Shown piece by piece: positions 21,761 to 32,127 of a stretch of DNA of 64,000 nt. Position 1 is the stretch's first letter, and each line of letters begins with the position of its first letter. The notes under the pieces were generated by a model. It made no database searches and had not been told where the DNA came from. It saw nothing but the letters and a program-made list of their open reading frames with translations. Origin of the DNA: Mrakia gelida (Eukaryota > Basidiomycota > Tremellomycetes > Cystofilobasidiales > Mrakiaceae); contig BRON01000013.1 in the NCBI GenBank assembly GCA_024345305.1, positions 496,001 through 560,000 of the forward strand. The letters run 5' to 3'. Position numbers and translations under genes: made by a program.

Positions 21761-24462
21761 TCAGGCAGCAGTCGCGCTCCTCACTCCCTGCACACCCAAC
21801 CCAGCCTTCCAAGCTTCATACCTCCTCCTCCCTTCCTCCTTCAAATCACTCCTAACCCTCTCTCCTTCCTCCCTCTCCCCCTCATCAGGATCCTTCCACT
21901 CCTCCTCCTGCTCCTCCCTCCCACTCCCACCAACACTCGTTCTCTGATCCCCAGTACTACTACTACTACTTCCCGTACTCCCACCAAGAAGTCCATCCTC
22001 GAGATCTCGTTTCAACCTCAACACCCACCAACTCCCCTCCTCGAATCGCTCGCCTCGACCCAGTCCCCAGCCCTCGTTGGGTCGACTCAAGGGGCCGTAC
22101 CCTCCCAGGCAGCCGAGACGAAGGATTCGCTCCCAGACGGGTCCGAGGAGGTCTGTGATTTCTTGAACGACTTCGGTGATTTCCGATTTGTAGAACGACT
22201 CCTCGCGACGGAGGGCGATGGAGTTTGGATCGTTCGAGGGTAGTTGGGAGATGGTGGTGAAGGTTTCTCCGAAGAGGGTGAGGGTGGAGAGGAGTTCGAG
22301 GAGGGTTTTCGGGAGTTGGGAAGCGAATCGAGTTCGGAGGGGAGCGAACGGAGACATGGTCGTTGCCATGGGGAGGGGAAGAGGAGGAGGGTTGTACATG
22401 TTGAGGGAGGAGGTTGAAGGTGCGAAGAGGGGAGAGGAAGGAGCTGTGCTTTGGTTGGTGGAGTGGGTGGAGGATTTGGTGACCGAGAGAGGATGGTTTG
22501 TCGTCGTGGTGGAGGTGGAGAGTCTCGACGCGTTGGCGGTGGTGAGGCTTGAGTTTCGTCGTCGAGGAGCCGGGATTGGGATCGAAGCGGGAGGGAGGGA
22601 TGCAGTGAGGAGAGAGGGTGAAGTGTAAGGTGTGGTGTGAGGTGATGGGGTAGGCGAGATAATCCCTTCGGAGATGAGAGCGGACGCAGAGGGGATGGTC
22701 TCGGACGCCTTGCGAGCGAGGTGAGCGTCCGACGAGACAGAGCCTTCTCGAGATCGGTCGGCTGCTTCTTGACTCGCGATACCCTGAAATAAAGGCAAAG
22801 CGCAAGAGGGTCGAGCCTGAGGTCAGTTCCGGCGAGATCGAGAATCGATCGGAAGCGAGCTGCCAACGAGATGAGCACTCACGCTAGCCCACTGCTTCCA
22901 CTCCTGCACGCTCTTCCTCTCCTCGTCCTTCGACCTCGACCTCGACAAAGCCTCCCCGTCCCCTCTTGAGGTCACTCCAGTGATCTGAGACCAGTCCGTC
23001 TTCGAGCTCGTTCCGACAGCAGGTAGAACGGGCGACGACCCTGCCGTCCCTCCTCCTCCACCACTCCCCTTCTTCCCTCGCGTCGGAAGCGTCGCTGCAC
23101 CTTCCATCGGTCGACTCGCGGGCGCCGTCATCTTGGTTGCCTTCCCAGCCGTCGACGACCTCCTGAGGCTGAGGAAGGAGAAAAGGGGCTTCGACGCCGG
23201 TTGTTGGAGAGGAGGGAGAGGTCGTCGCGACGTGGGCACGACCGTTGGAGGAGAGGGTGGTCCGCTGTTCAAGAACGAGAGGAAGTCGTTGTTGTTGGAT
23301 TGGCTCGCCTGCTTCCTAGCTGGTTTCTTGGAGAGGAAGGAGAACTCGTCTTCTGAGGAGAGGGAGTCGTCCGAGTCGAGAGGGTCGATCTCCTTCGTCG
23401 GCTTCTTCGTCTGGACCTTTCCGTTGTTGGTCGCGCGAGGGAGGGTGCCTCGAAGAGCGTCTTCGAGGTTGGATCTGACCGTTCCAGTGTTGGGAGAGAA
23501 GGGAAGAGAGGCGGGTTGGTGGACTGATCGGGAAGGAGAGGAGGAAGCGGTGTGGGTAGGGAAGTGTCGATGCGAGGAGGTGTTGGGCGTCGTCGCGGCG
23601 GACTGATGGAACGAAGAACGAGAGTCGTATCAGCACCCTTTCACAACGTCTTGATTCAAGACTCGAGAAGAGAGCTCACAGGTGTCCTGACCTCCATCTC
23701 GAACGACTGAACCTCGGAGCTCGACTTCGAGAACGACTTCTTGCCCTTCAGCTTCCCATCTTCCTCGAGATGCTCGACCTCCTCCGGGACTCCTCTCCTG
23801 CTCGTACCATAAATCTCCATCGCGGAGTTGCTGACCGACGACCTCGGAGGACTCTTGGACGAGGTGCTGTTGAACGAGGAGGCGCTCGAACGAGGCGGAA
23901 GAGGAAGGTTGTCGCAGAAGGAACGTCCCGGAGATCGAGGTGGTTTCGAGTTTGGAGGTGGATGGGGAGGAGTGGTGAGGGAGAGCTTGGGAGGTCGATG
24001 AGGTGGAGTTTTGGAGGTCTTCATCTCTTGATGGAAGGATCGAGCTCTGTCAGAAAGCGAGAAGGAAGAGAGAAGGTCAGTTGATGAAGTGTGGGGAGGG
24101 ATCTGAGCGAGAGAGGAACGAGGGAGGAAAGGGTCCGTTGAAGGGGGGCGGGGAGGTTGAGCTCAACAACGAGCTCTTCCTGCCGTTCTTAGCCCTCAGA
24201 GAATAATCCGAACCAGGTGATCATCGACCGTACACACTCCTCCTACTCGAGCATCCAGATCCGATGTTCTCCTTCGCTGGAACGAAGGAAGCAAACGAGC
24301 TGACCTCCAGGAACGGGTCGAGGGTGTTTTGGAGGGGGAGGGGTTGGAAAGGGAGCTAAAACGGTAGAGAACAAGCAAATCTTGAAGGAAAACTCACCTT
24401 CGAATCTCGTGCTCCAACTCCAGAGTAGCTTCCTCAAGCTTGGATGGTGGTCTAGCAGACAT
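21761..24462 (-). CDS. Large disordered Ser/Pro-rich hypothetical protein
   Basis: Start at ATG 24462-24460 (MSARPPSKLEEATLELEHEI, a short acidic helix); stop at 21761. Exons then give KTSKTPPHRPPKLSLTTPPH, the region ending in EVQSFEMEVRTP, and an exon with EIDPLDSDDSLSSEDEFSFL, NNNDFLSFLNSGPPSPP, TDWSQITGVTSRGDGEALSR and VQEWKQWASV. The last exon starts GIASQEAADRSREGSVSSDA and holds a folded-looking helical part, RFASQLPKTLLELLSTLTLF to EVVQEITDLLGPVWERILRL. The acidic 'LDSDDS' patches look like casein-kinase sites. I do not recognise the family. The mix of long disorder with short Trp-containing motifs suggests a scaffold, but function is unknown. The frame in 23300-23600 was chosen because it continues through both neighbours. 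Confidence 0.6.
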
Positions 24463-25108
24463 GGTGGGAAGAGAGAGGCAGAAGAGAAGGAGGAGGGAGG
24501 ATGGCTGTTGAGCTCGGTCGTTTCCCTTATTGGTCCTTTAACTGCCCTCCAAAGTCGCTAGGAGAGAGCAAGAGCGTTCCCTGAAAGATGAAGAGTAGAG
24601 ACAGGTATCAGCTTCCGTACTGAGGTCAAGAGAGGTAGGAAAAGGGAGAGATGAGCACCTTGAGGTGGATGGGAGTCGAGAGGGACGAACGGTTCGAGTC
24701 GGACCCTGCCCTTCCTTTCCCTCTCCAGAAGCCCGTGCAAGGTCGCAGATGGATATTCAAAGCTTGAGATTTGTTGGAGATAGGGACCGAAGGGAGACCA
24801 CGAAAGAGAGACGGGCTGCTTCGAGAAAATTCGAAGCAGAGGAAGCTGAGGAACGCGAGGGCGAGACGGACGCGATCTCGAGATCTCGAGGGCGGTTTGG
24901 TCCGTTCTCATATCGTTCTCGTTTCTCTCGCTGAACTTCGAACAAGATGTCTAATCCTACAGTATAATAGCGAGAAAGGATCTACGAGAAGAAAGCGAGC
25001 GACCGAGCTGAGAAGCAGAAGAGAGAGAGAGATCGTAAACACAAGAGAAAAGCTAAAAGCAAACAACCACCGACATCCGGACCTCCTCGTTCCTTGCCCT
25101 CTCGCTCC
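24463..25108. promoter_or_regulatory. Intergenic: 5' of the disordered protein gene, 3' of the fusion gene
   Basis: About 650 bp. Contains an AG-rich stretch at 24970-25060. Any ORF here is short and without family signal; no RNA gene is recognised. Confidence 0.4.
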
Positions 25109-28100
25109 TCAAGCGTACCCCCACTTCCCTCGCCCCTTCGCCCAAGTATCCAGCTTCAGCGTAGGCTCAGTCTCCAGCCCACTCTTGAGGTGTCCAGCGG
25201 CGAGTCCAGCGACTCGTTGGTCGGCGTGAAGGAATCCTACTCCTGATCCTCCAACGGCGGTGAGGTAGGGAGCGAAGCCTTCTGAGCTGAGGGACGCGAC
25301 GAGGGTGTCGAGGACGGGGGCCGGGAGGTCTGGGAGGAGAGAAAAGAGGGAACGGTAAGTTTCGCGAGAGATGAGACGGCGAACGAGGCGGAGGAAGAGG
25401 ACGTACGATCAGGAATGAGAGTGACAGCGCAACCTCCTCCTCCAGCTCCGGTGAGCTTGGTGTGAAGGTTGAAAGGCGCGGCCGAGGTGAGAGAGATGAT
25501 CTTCTCGAGCGAGGGATGCGAGACTCCAAGAGCAGCAAGGTGGAAGTGGTTCTCGGTGATCAGACCCTGTGAGAAACGAATGAGAAGGTCAGCGCTCGAG
25601 TCGAGTCGACGCGACGAAAGCGAGCAAAGGAGAAGAACGAACCTCGAGACCCCCGATCAGCTCCTCCCTTCCCATCTCAGCGTCGCTCAGACACCTCTTG
25701 GCCTCGTCTGAGATGGACTGGATAGCCTCGAGGATGGGCTCGATAACCTCAGGCTCCTTCGCGAGTCGAGCTCCAACTCCAGCGACGAGAGACTTCGTGT
25801 CTCGACCGACTCGAGAATCGGTGATCAGGAATCGAACGGAGGCGAAGCTGTAAGATAAAGTGGGAGGTGGTCAGTGCTGCGTCGAGGTTAAGGCGGGTCT
25901 TGACCAAGAAAGCCAAACGTACCTCTTCATTCCCTCCATTCCTCCCTCTCCTCGCTGAGGCGTCGTCTTCCTGAACGCGACGGCTCCTCCCCTCACACTG
26001 ACGGCGTTGTCGATTCCACTGGGGTTCCCGTGGATGACCTTCTCGGAGAGGAAAGCCCACTTGTCGATGATCTCGATGGAAGCTGCGTCGATGGCTCGTC
26101 GACCGTTGTGGGAGATGTGAATGTGCTGAGGAGTGGCGAGAGCGGGGAGACGAGGAGGAGTAACAATCTTGTGGTGGAGGAGGAGGGCGAGGGAGATGCA
26201 GGTGGAGTAGGCGGCGGAGGAGCCGAGTCCGGCACCCATGGGGAGAGCTGAACGAGCGGTGAAGGTGATGGAGGACCTAGTGGAGCGGACGGAACGAACG
26301 AGGGTCAGCTCGAGCGAAGATGATGGACCTTCGTCCAGACGCGTAAACTCACTGGTCTCGTCCGGTTCCGAGCAGCACTAGCAGGTAGAGGAAAGCAGCG
26401 ACCGAAACCTTCTCCCTGGGTCCAGACGAAGCCTCAGCGAGCTCCTCGACTCGGTTGAGGAGAATCTCGTCGAGAGCGACTGGTGCGTTGTCGATCGACC
26501 AGGAAGGAGCGAGATCCCAAGGGAGAACCGACGAGTCCCAGGTTTGCGAGAACTCGAGATCGGGGAGGACGAGGGTGACTTTCGCAGAGGAGGTGGTGGA
26601 GGGAGCAGAGGATGTGAGGACTCCGTAGCATCGAAGGTCGACCGACGCGGCGATTCCGGTCTGGAACGACGAGGAGGAAAGGGAAAGCAAGTTAGCGTTC
26701 GCAAGCTTGCAGGATGGGAGACGTAGATCGAGAAGAAAATGATAGAGTATAATGAAGTGCTGCGAGCGGGTCTAGGAAAGAGCAAAGATACGAGCAAAGC
26801 GAAATGCAAGGGGAGATTCGAGCGACGAAGATACAAAGAAGGCTAGATGCAAGAAGAGTACAAGACCGAGACGAAAAGGAAAGTGAGGGAGGTGAAGAGA
26901 GAGAGAGTCTCAAGGACTCACCACGCCATGAACGACAGCGTGCTCTCCGAACAAGATAACCTTCCCAGGCGCCGACACCGCGATCTCGTCCTTGACTGCC
27001 TCCTCCTCCCTGAGGGTGATCTGGGCGAGAGCGGCCGAGATGTCGCTGGCGGAAGGTCGAACTCGCTCGAAGGTCTGAGCTCGCTTGATGACCCATTCCT
27101 CGTTGGCGTAAAGGGGAGTAGGGAGGGCGTGGAAGGAGTCGATGAAGGGAGCGGAGGGTTTGGATCGGATGGCTCCGGAGTCGAGGAGGGAGGTTTCGAG
27201 GTCGTCGATGAGGTCGTGAGGGTCCTCGATTCCGATGCACAGACGGATGAGATCCTCGGGGAGTCCTCGCTCGGCTCGAAGGTGGGCAGGGATGGAGGCG
27301 TGGCTGATGAGACGAAGAAGGGGAGGAGGAAAGTCAGCCTTCGCTCGAAGAGGGAACGCGAAGAGGACGTGTAGAGGAACCGAAGACTGACCTCATCAAG
27401 CAAGGCATACTGATCAAACTGTTGACGGCTCCGAAACTGACACTGATACCCCAGATCCTCGTTCCACTGACGATTCCCTCGCTCAAGACGACGTCGCCCG
27501 TCTCGAAACTCATGACTCCTCCAGCTCCGGTGGCCTGCTTGAAGTGAAGCTCGTGTCCAGGATCGGCCTTGAGTCCAGGGTAGTGAACCTTGAAGCCGAG
27601 AGTGTGAAGGTAGGTGGCGATGAGGTTGCACGAGGCTTGCTGTCGATCCATTCGGAGAGGGAGGGTTTTGACTGGGGAAGGGGAAGGAGAGGGTCAGCGA
27701 GCGAAAGAGGTAGAGTAGAGCGAGGAAGGGGAAATGAACTCACGTCCTCGAAGAAGAAGGAAACAGTCGAAGGGAGCGAGAGCAGTTCCCATGGCGTTGA
27801 CGAACCAAGCGAGTCGCTGAGGAGGGAGGAAGAGGAGGGAAGGGAGGTTCAGCCAACGTCCCAACTCGTCGCTCGTCAGGCTCATAGATCAACGAGACTC
27901 ACCTTTCCAACCTCCTCAGTCCTAGCAGTAACGATTCCAGCCATCAAGTCGTGGTGACCACTGAGGAACTTGGTTCCAGAGTCGTAGCAGATGTCGACAC
28001 CGAGGTCGAGAGGTCGTTGCAGGTAAGGCGACATCATGGTGTTGTCCGCGACGATGAGAGCGTCCTGGATCCAGCCAAACGAGAGCAGAGGTCAGTTTCC

Positions 28101-29072
28101 CTTCCTTGACAGCGAGGAAATGCAAGAAAGCGAGCGGAAGAAGAGGAGGAGGGACGAACGGGAGCACCAGCTCGAACGATGGCAACGATGGCAGCGATAT
28201 CGGCGATCTTGAGCATGGGGTTGGTAGGACTCTCGAGCAGAACCATGGTGACCTTGTTCTGTCCGGGGATGAGGAAGGGAGCGAGAGCAGCGGCATCGGA
28301 GGTGTTGCAGTGGATCACTTTCTGTTGAAGGCGAAGACGAAGAGGGTCGGAGGGAGGGAGGGAGGGAATGGTTCGATGATTAGCGCCTCTTCGAATCAAC
28401 CTTCTAAAGACGATGAAGAGAGCTTCAACTCACGACTCCTCCGTCAGTCCCGAGCCATCCTAGCAGCCTGTTGGTTCCACCGTAAAGATCGTCTCCGGCG
28501 AGGACGGTATCTCCAGGCTTGACGAGTCGAAGGATGAGGTCGAGAGCGGACATTCCCGACCCAACGGCGTGAGCGGAGGCGGCTGAGGAGATCTTCTTGA
28601 GATGGTGCTCTGATTGATCATAAGAGGAGAAGGAAGAGAAGAGTCAGATCATGAGATGGAGAAGTGTTGGGGAGCGACAGGAGGAAGAGGGGGGAGGTGG
28701 GAAGGAAGGGAAGGGAGAGGGAAGCTCACCTAGGAAACTCCTGGTTGGGTTCCCCGAACGACTATAATCGAACTGTCCTCCCATCCCCTTGAACGTAGCA
28801 GTCTGGTAGATGGGCACACTCGAACTACCATGTTGATCTCGTAGACTCGGTGAAGGGTTCTCTACAGTCGCACTGCAAGAAGAGGGAGGGCAAGCGGTTC
28901 AGCTTCGATTCTTTGGAAGGAGCGAGCGAGGACCGAGAGGGACGAACCATTCGGTTGCGAATCTCCAGTTGCGACGAGAGGAAGGAGGAAGAGAAGAGGA
29001 TTCCGACAGTTCAGATTGGGCGAGAGAGTCGGGAGGAGTGTTGAGAGAGGAGAGATCAGGTTCAGGCGACAT
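25109..29072 (-). CDS. Fusion protein: cystathionine beta-lyase + mevalonate kinase
   Basis: One gene from ATG 29072-29070 (MSPEPDLSSLNTPPDSLAQS) to the stop at 25111-25109. N-terminal half: PLP enzyme of the Cys/Met group with SSVPIYQTATFKGMGGQFDY, SRSGNPTRSFL, AVGSGMSALDLILRLVKPGD, DDLYGGTNRLLGWLG, ESPTNPMLKIADI, IVADNTMMSPYLQRPLDLGV and the PLP lysine in YDSGTKFLSGHHDLMAGI, ending LPEDLIRLCIGIEDPHDLID. This converts cystathionine to homocysteine. After a linker of about 60 residues, the same exon starts a complete GHMP kinase: DEIAVSAPGKVILFGEHAVV, then ALPMGAGLGSSAAYSTCISL, NPSGIDNAVSVRGG and HTKLTGAGGGGCAVTLI, ending KLDTWAKGRGKWGYA. This is mevalonate kinase. All three kinase motifs and the PLP lysine are intact. 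No targeting signal is seen; cytosol is inferred. The junction is described separately. Confidence 0.9.
26922..27303 (-). other. Junction exon of the cystathionine beta-lyase/mevalonate kinase fusion
   Basis: Exon bounded by an ATCAG acceptor (27306-27304 side) and a GTGAGT donor at 26921-26916. Read codon by codon it contains no stop and no ATG. It encodes HASIPAHLRAERGLPEDLIR (lyase end), a linker including IDSFHALPTPLYANEEWVIK and RPSASDISAALAQITLREEE, and DEIAVSAPGKVILFGEHAVV (kinase motif 1). A separately translated kinase would therefore lack an initiation codon before its first essential motif. Confidence 0.9.
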
Positions 29073-29411
29073 CTTTGGAAGGGGAGAGAAGGAGGGTGTT
29101 GAGGGGAGGGGAGGGAGGGAGTCAGAGCGCTCTCCCTCGCTCTTTTCTCGTCGGCCGTCCTGTTCGAAGAAGCACGTCAACATTTTTCTCTGTTTTTGAC
29201 AGCTCGAACGGCTGGGTTGGATGCCTACGCACCCGCCAAACTCAATTCTGGAATAAAAACCAAGCGATTCGCCTCGAGACGGAAGAAAATCAACGATCAA
29301 GCTCGCTCTGAACGCGTCGCCGTCGATTCATTCCAAACGTCGCCATCTCTCGCTCTCCAGCTCTCACCACCGGTCTCGTACCCAGATTAGAGCGCCCTTT
29401 GCTCAGAACAG
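29073..29411. promoter_or_regulatory. 5' region of the fusion gene
   Basis: About 340 bp between the fusion gene start and the stop of the next minus-strand gene. Moderately AT-richer around 29190-29300. No feature beyond a likely promoter. Confidence 0.4.
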
Positions 29412-29825
29412 TTAACGATCATCCACATCTACAGGTCTAGCGGTCCTCAGTTTCTCCAGAGCATCAGCCGTCTCCCTCTTTCTCTTCTTCTCCCTCGCGA
29501 TTCTCAACTCCCTGTCCGCTCGTTTCTCGCTGCTGAACGCCTCGACAGTCTCCTCCCAGTACGGTGGACGAAACCCTCCGATGAAAAGGTAGGTTCCGGC
29601 GAGTAAGGTCCCTGTGATTGCGGTCTGGGAGGAGAGGAAAGCAAGAGAGTAGTAGTCGAGACGAGGGAGGTGAGCTTCAGTCCGGCGGTCAGACAGAGAT
29701 CAGCGCTCAGCAGAGGAGGGGGAATCAGCGAAACTCACCCCAAGAGGAGTTGATATCACGTTCGTCGTCCCATAGATCTTATCTGAGAGTTTGTAGTAGT
29801 CTTCGAAGTATCTTGCCCAGGTCAT
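29412..29825 (-). CDS. Small single-membrane-segment protein, tandem paralogue A
   Basis: Two exons. Exon 1 from ATG 29825-29823 encodes MTWARYFEDYYKLSDKIYGT with TNVISTPLG; exon 2 encodes TAITGTLLAGTYLFIGGFRP, then PYWEETVEAFSSEKRADREL and a basic, charged helix to PVDVDDR and stop TAA (29414-29412). About 99 residues, with one hydrophobic segment followed by 'F/G-x-x-PPYW(E/D)E' and a long Arg/Lys/Glu helix. The neighbouring gene at 29992-30323 has the same plan and exon-intron position, so the two are tandem paralogues. The layout resembles small inner-mitochondrial-membrane or respiratory accessory proteins, but I recognise no family. Confidence 0.6.
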
Positions 29826-29991
29826 TGGAGGGTCGTGGTTGAGGGTGTTCTTCGAAGGGAGGGAGCTCTGTCGAAGACAGGTCTCGATTTCGGCATCGCT
29901 CGCGAACGCGACGCGTCCTCTCTCATGTTCCCTTTCCTTTCCGCAAATCCTCCTTCCGTTCCTTTCTCCCTTGACGTCATCGCATCAGCTC

Positions 29992-30323
29992 TTATCCATC
30001 TCCCGTGAACCTCTCTTTACTCAACCTCTGCAGCCTTAACCGCTCTTCCTCCGACCTCGTCTCCCTCGCCTTCCTGATCGCCCTATCCGCTTGTTTCTCC
30101 TTCGCGAAGAGCTCGATGAACTCGTCCCAGTAGGGCGGGGTGTATCCTTGGTCGGCTACCCACCAGCCGAATGCCAAGGGTGGGATCTGGGAGGGAGGGC
30201 AGGAAGGAGGGACGAGAAAGTGGCGAGGTGAGCGAGAGAGTGGGCTCGAGAGGACGGAAAGAGCAAGCTCACCGAGGAGTAGCGGATCCTCAGGAAAGGT
30301 ATCTTCGAGTTCATGAAGCTCAT
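29992..30323 (-). CDS. Small single-membrane-segment protein, tandem paralogue B
   Basis: Exon 1 from ATG 30323-30321 encodes MSFMNSKIPFLRIRYSS; exon 2 encodes IPPLAFGWWVADQGYTPPYW, DEFIELFAKEKQADRAIRKA and RETRSEEERLRLQRLSKERF, with stop TAA at 29994-29992. About 80 residues. It shares with paralogue A the segment 'PPYW(D/E)E', 'F(A/S)xEK(Q/R)ADR' and the charged helix; the N-terminal exon differs. A membrane segment is short. Function unknown. Confidence 0.6.
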
Positions 30324-30558
30324 GCTGAGCGAGATGGCTGTTGAGAGGTCACAAGCTCACAGCGTTGAAACAGCTCGTCGAACAGATCCCTCGACCGGCA
30401 CGACGCGTCCTCACCTTCTTCGTTTCACCCGGCCGCTCGACTTTTTCCACCCTCAGCACCACCATACAGACAATCAGTGAACTGACATACTGATCCTTGA
30501 CGTCCTCCAAAGATCTCCTCTCTCACCTCCCTCCACTCCCTCCCTCCCTCCTCGCTCT

Positions 30559-31784
30559 CTAGCTAGCCCGATCCTTCACAACCTGCTTGACCTTCGCCTG
30601 AACCTTCGCTTGAACTCCTCGAGCTCCCTTTCCGGCCCAACCGATGCGAGTCATGTACGCGACGAGCTGAACAAGACCAAAAGGTGGGCGCGAAGGTCAG
30701 CGGAGGGTGTGGCGGAAGGTCGAGAAGAGGGAGGAAGGGAAGAAGGGACGCGAAGAACTCGAAAAAAGAAGAACGAGAGGAGGGGTGGGAGGGAGACAGG
30801 TACGAACTTTGGGCAGCACAGCACCTGTGAGAGCTAGTCGGACTGGTAGGAAGAGGGTTTTGTGGATGGTGTAGGCCTAGAACAAGGAAGGACGAAGGAC
30901 GAGTCAGCACGGGCGAAGGAAGGGAGGTGATGTTGAGCTCGAGCGAAGGAATAGATGGGTTTGGATCGGATGGATGAGTCCCTCCCTCGAGCTGGAGAGG
31001 GTGCTTGCAAGACACCTTCGAGTTCCCTAGGTGAAGATCTTCTTCTTCTGGTAGTCGAAAACCTTTCTAGCAGACCTCCCAGAGCTCCTCTCCAAGCCCC
31101 TCGTCATCGTCCCCTCCCCTCTCCTCCCTCCCTCCTCTTCCTTCTCTCAACCCTCCCCCCCCAAAGCCTCTCAAGAAAAGAACCACTCTTACTCACCACA
31201 GCAACCTGCGTCCAAATCCCCCCAGCTCCCCCATGCTTCGTCAACTTCTCCTCCTCTGACAACTCCTTCATCTCCCAACCCAACTGTTCGTACCCCCACC
31301 CAACCACCTTCCTCTCCACGACCGCGACCTTATCAGCTCCAAACAACCCTACCCCCACGAACGCGACGCCAAAATCGAAGCAGCCGAGAACGGCGTAGGT
31401 TCCTACGGCCCACCAGCCGTATTTTTTGGAGAGGTGCTTGAACCGTTGGGAGAGGGAGGGGTTCGGAGGGAGGGGTGGGTTGGAGGGGTCGTCTTCGTCT
31501 TCTTCTTCTTCGTTGGGTTCGTCTTGTTCTTTTGATTTAGGATTGGGTGAAGATTTGGAGGTTGAGGAGGGGGTGCTGGTGAGGGGGACTTGGGAGGAGT
31601 AAGGTCTGCGAGAGAGCGAGGAGGTTGAGGTTGAGGATGTTGGGAGGAGGGAGGAGGAAGGTGAACGAAGGGTGCTGCCAAAGGACGTAAGGAACGATGA
31701 AGGTCGTAGAGCTAGGGATCCTCCGCGGGTTAGGGAGCGAGAGGAGGAAGAGAAGATCGAGGAGAGGATGGAGCGGGAGGACAT
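30559..31784 (-). CDS. Mitochondrial DUF1279 (FAM210/Nat2-like) membrane protein
   Basis: ATG 31784-31782 starts MSSRSILSSIFSSSSRSLTR, a Ser/Arg-rich, acid-free presequence running through RRPYSSQVP, as expected for mitochondrial import. An acidic, Pro-rich stretch (NEEEEDEDDPSNPPLPPNPS) precedes the DUF1279 domain: RFKHLSKKYGWWAVGTYAVL, GCFDFGVAFVGVGLFGADKV (membrane segment 1), then in the following exons AYTIHKTLFLPVRLALTGAV and LPKLVAYMTRIGW. The end is a basic helix, KVQAKVKQVVKDRAS, stop at 30561-30559. Family members (yeast Nat2, animal FAM210A/B) are mitochondrial membrane proteins of unclear biochemical role. A longer ORF extends upstream to 32105 but its extra residues look like leader sequence, so the internal ATG is preferred. 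Confidence 0.85.
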
Positions 31785-32127
31785 CGTCGTCGTTTTGGAG
31801 GGAGGTGGTTGGAGGAGAAGGGAAGGAGCCGGTCGACGAAAGGAAGTTGAGCTCGATTGAAAAGTCGAGGCGCGGCGTCGGCCAGAGCAGAGAGCGGTCG
31901 AGAAAGAGCTTGAGCGTCGCCGGCAGGAGGGTTTGTTTTTGTTTTGAGTTCCGTTGTTGTCGTTATAGGTCGCCTGAGGAGCTCTCATAGTTTCTTTCCT
32001 TGAGAAGGCAGCAGAAAGGAGGCCGCTCTGTTCTGTCTCTCTCGCTCTCCTCGCGACCGCTCGTTCAAGAAAATGTAACATAACCATCTCCTCCCCCCTC
32101 TCCAAATCACTACTACTCCCTCCCAGC
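31785..32127. promoter_or_regulatory. 5' region of the DUF1279 gene, 3' region of uL2m
   Basis: About 340 bp. Contains a T/G-rich stretch near 31930-31950. Nothing else is supported. Confidence 0.35.

Noticed and set aside
26847..27374. A 175-codon + strand frame opposite the lyase/kinase junction exon
   Set aside because: It is the antisense of well-supported coding exons and introns of the fusion gene; low-complexity Glu/Gly/Val product.
25109..29072. Two adjacent genes wrongly merged by me (separate lyase and mevalonate kinase)
   Set aside because: The junction exon has no stop codon, no ATG and good splice sites at both ends, and both domain sequences continue in the same frame.
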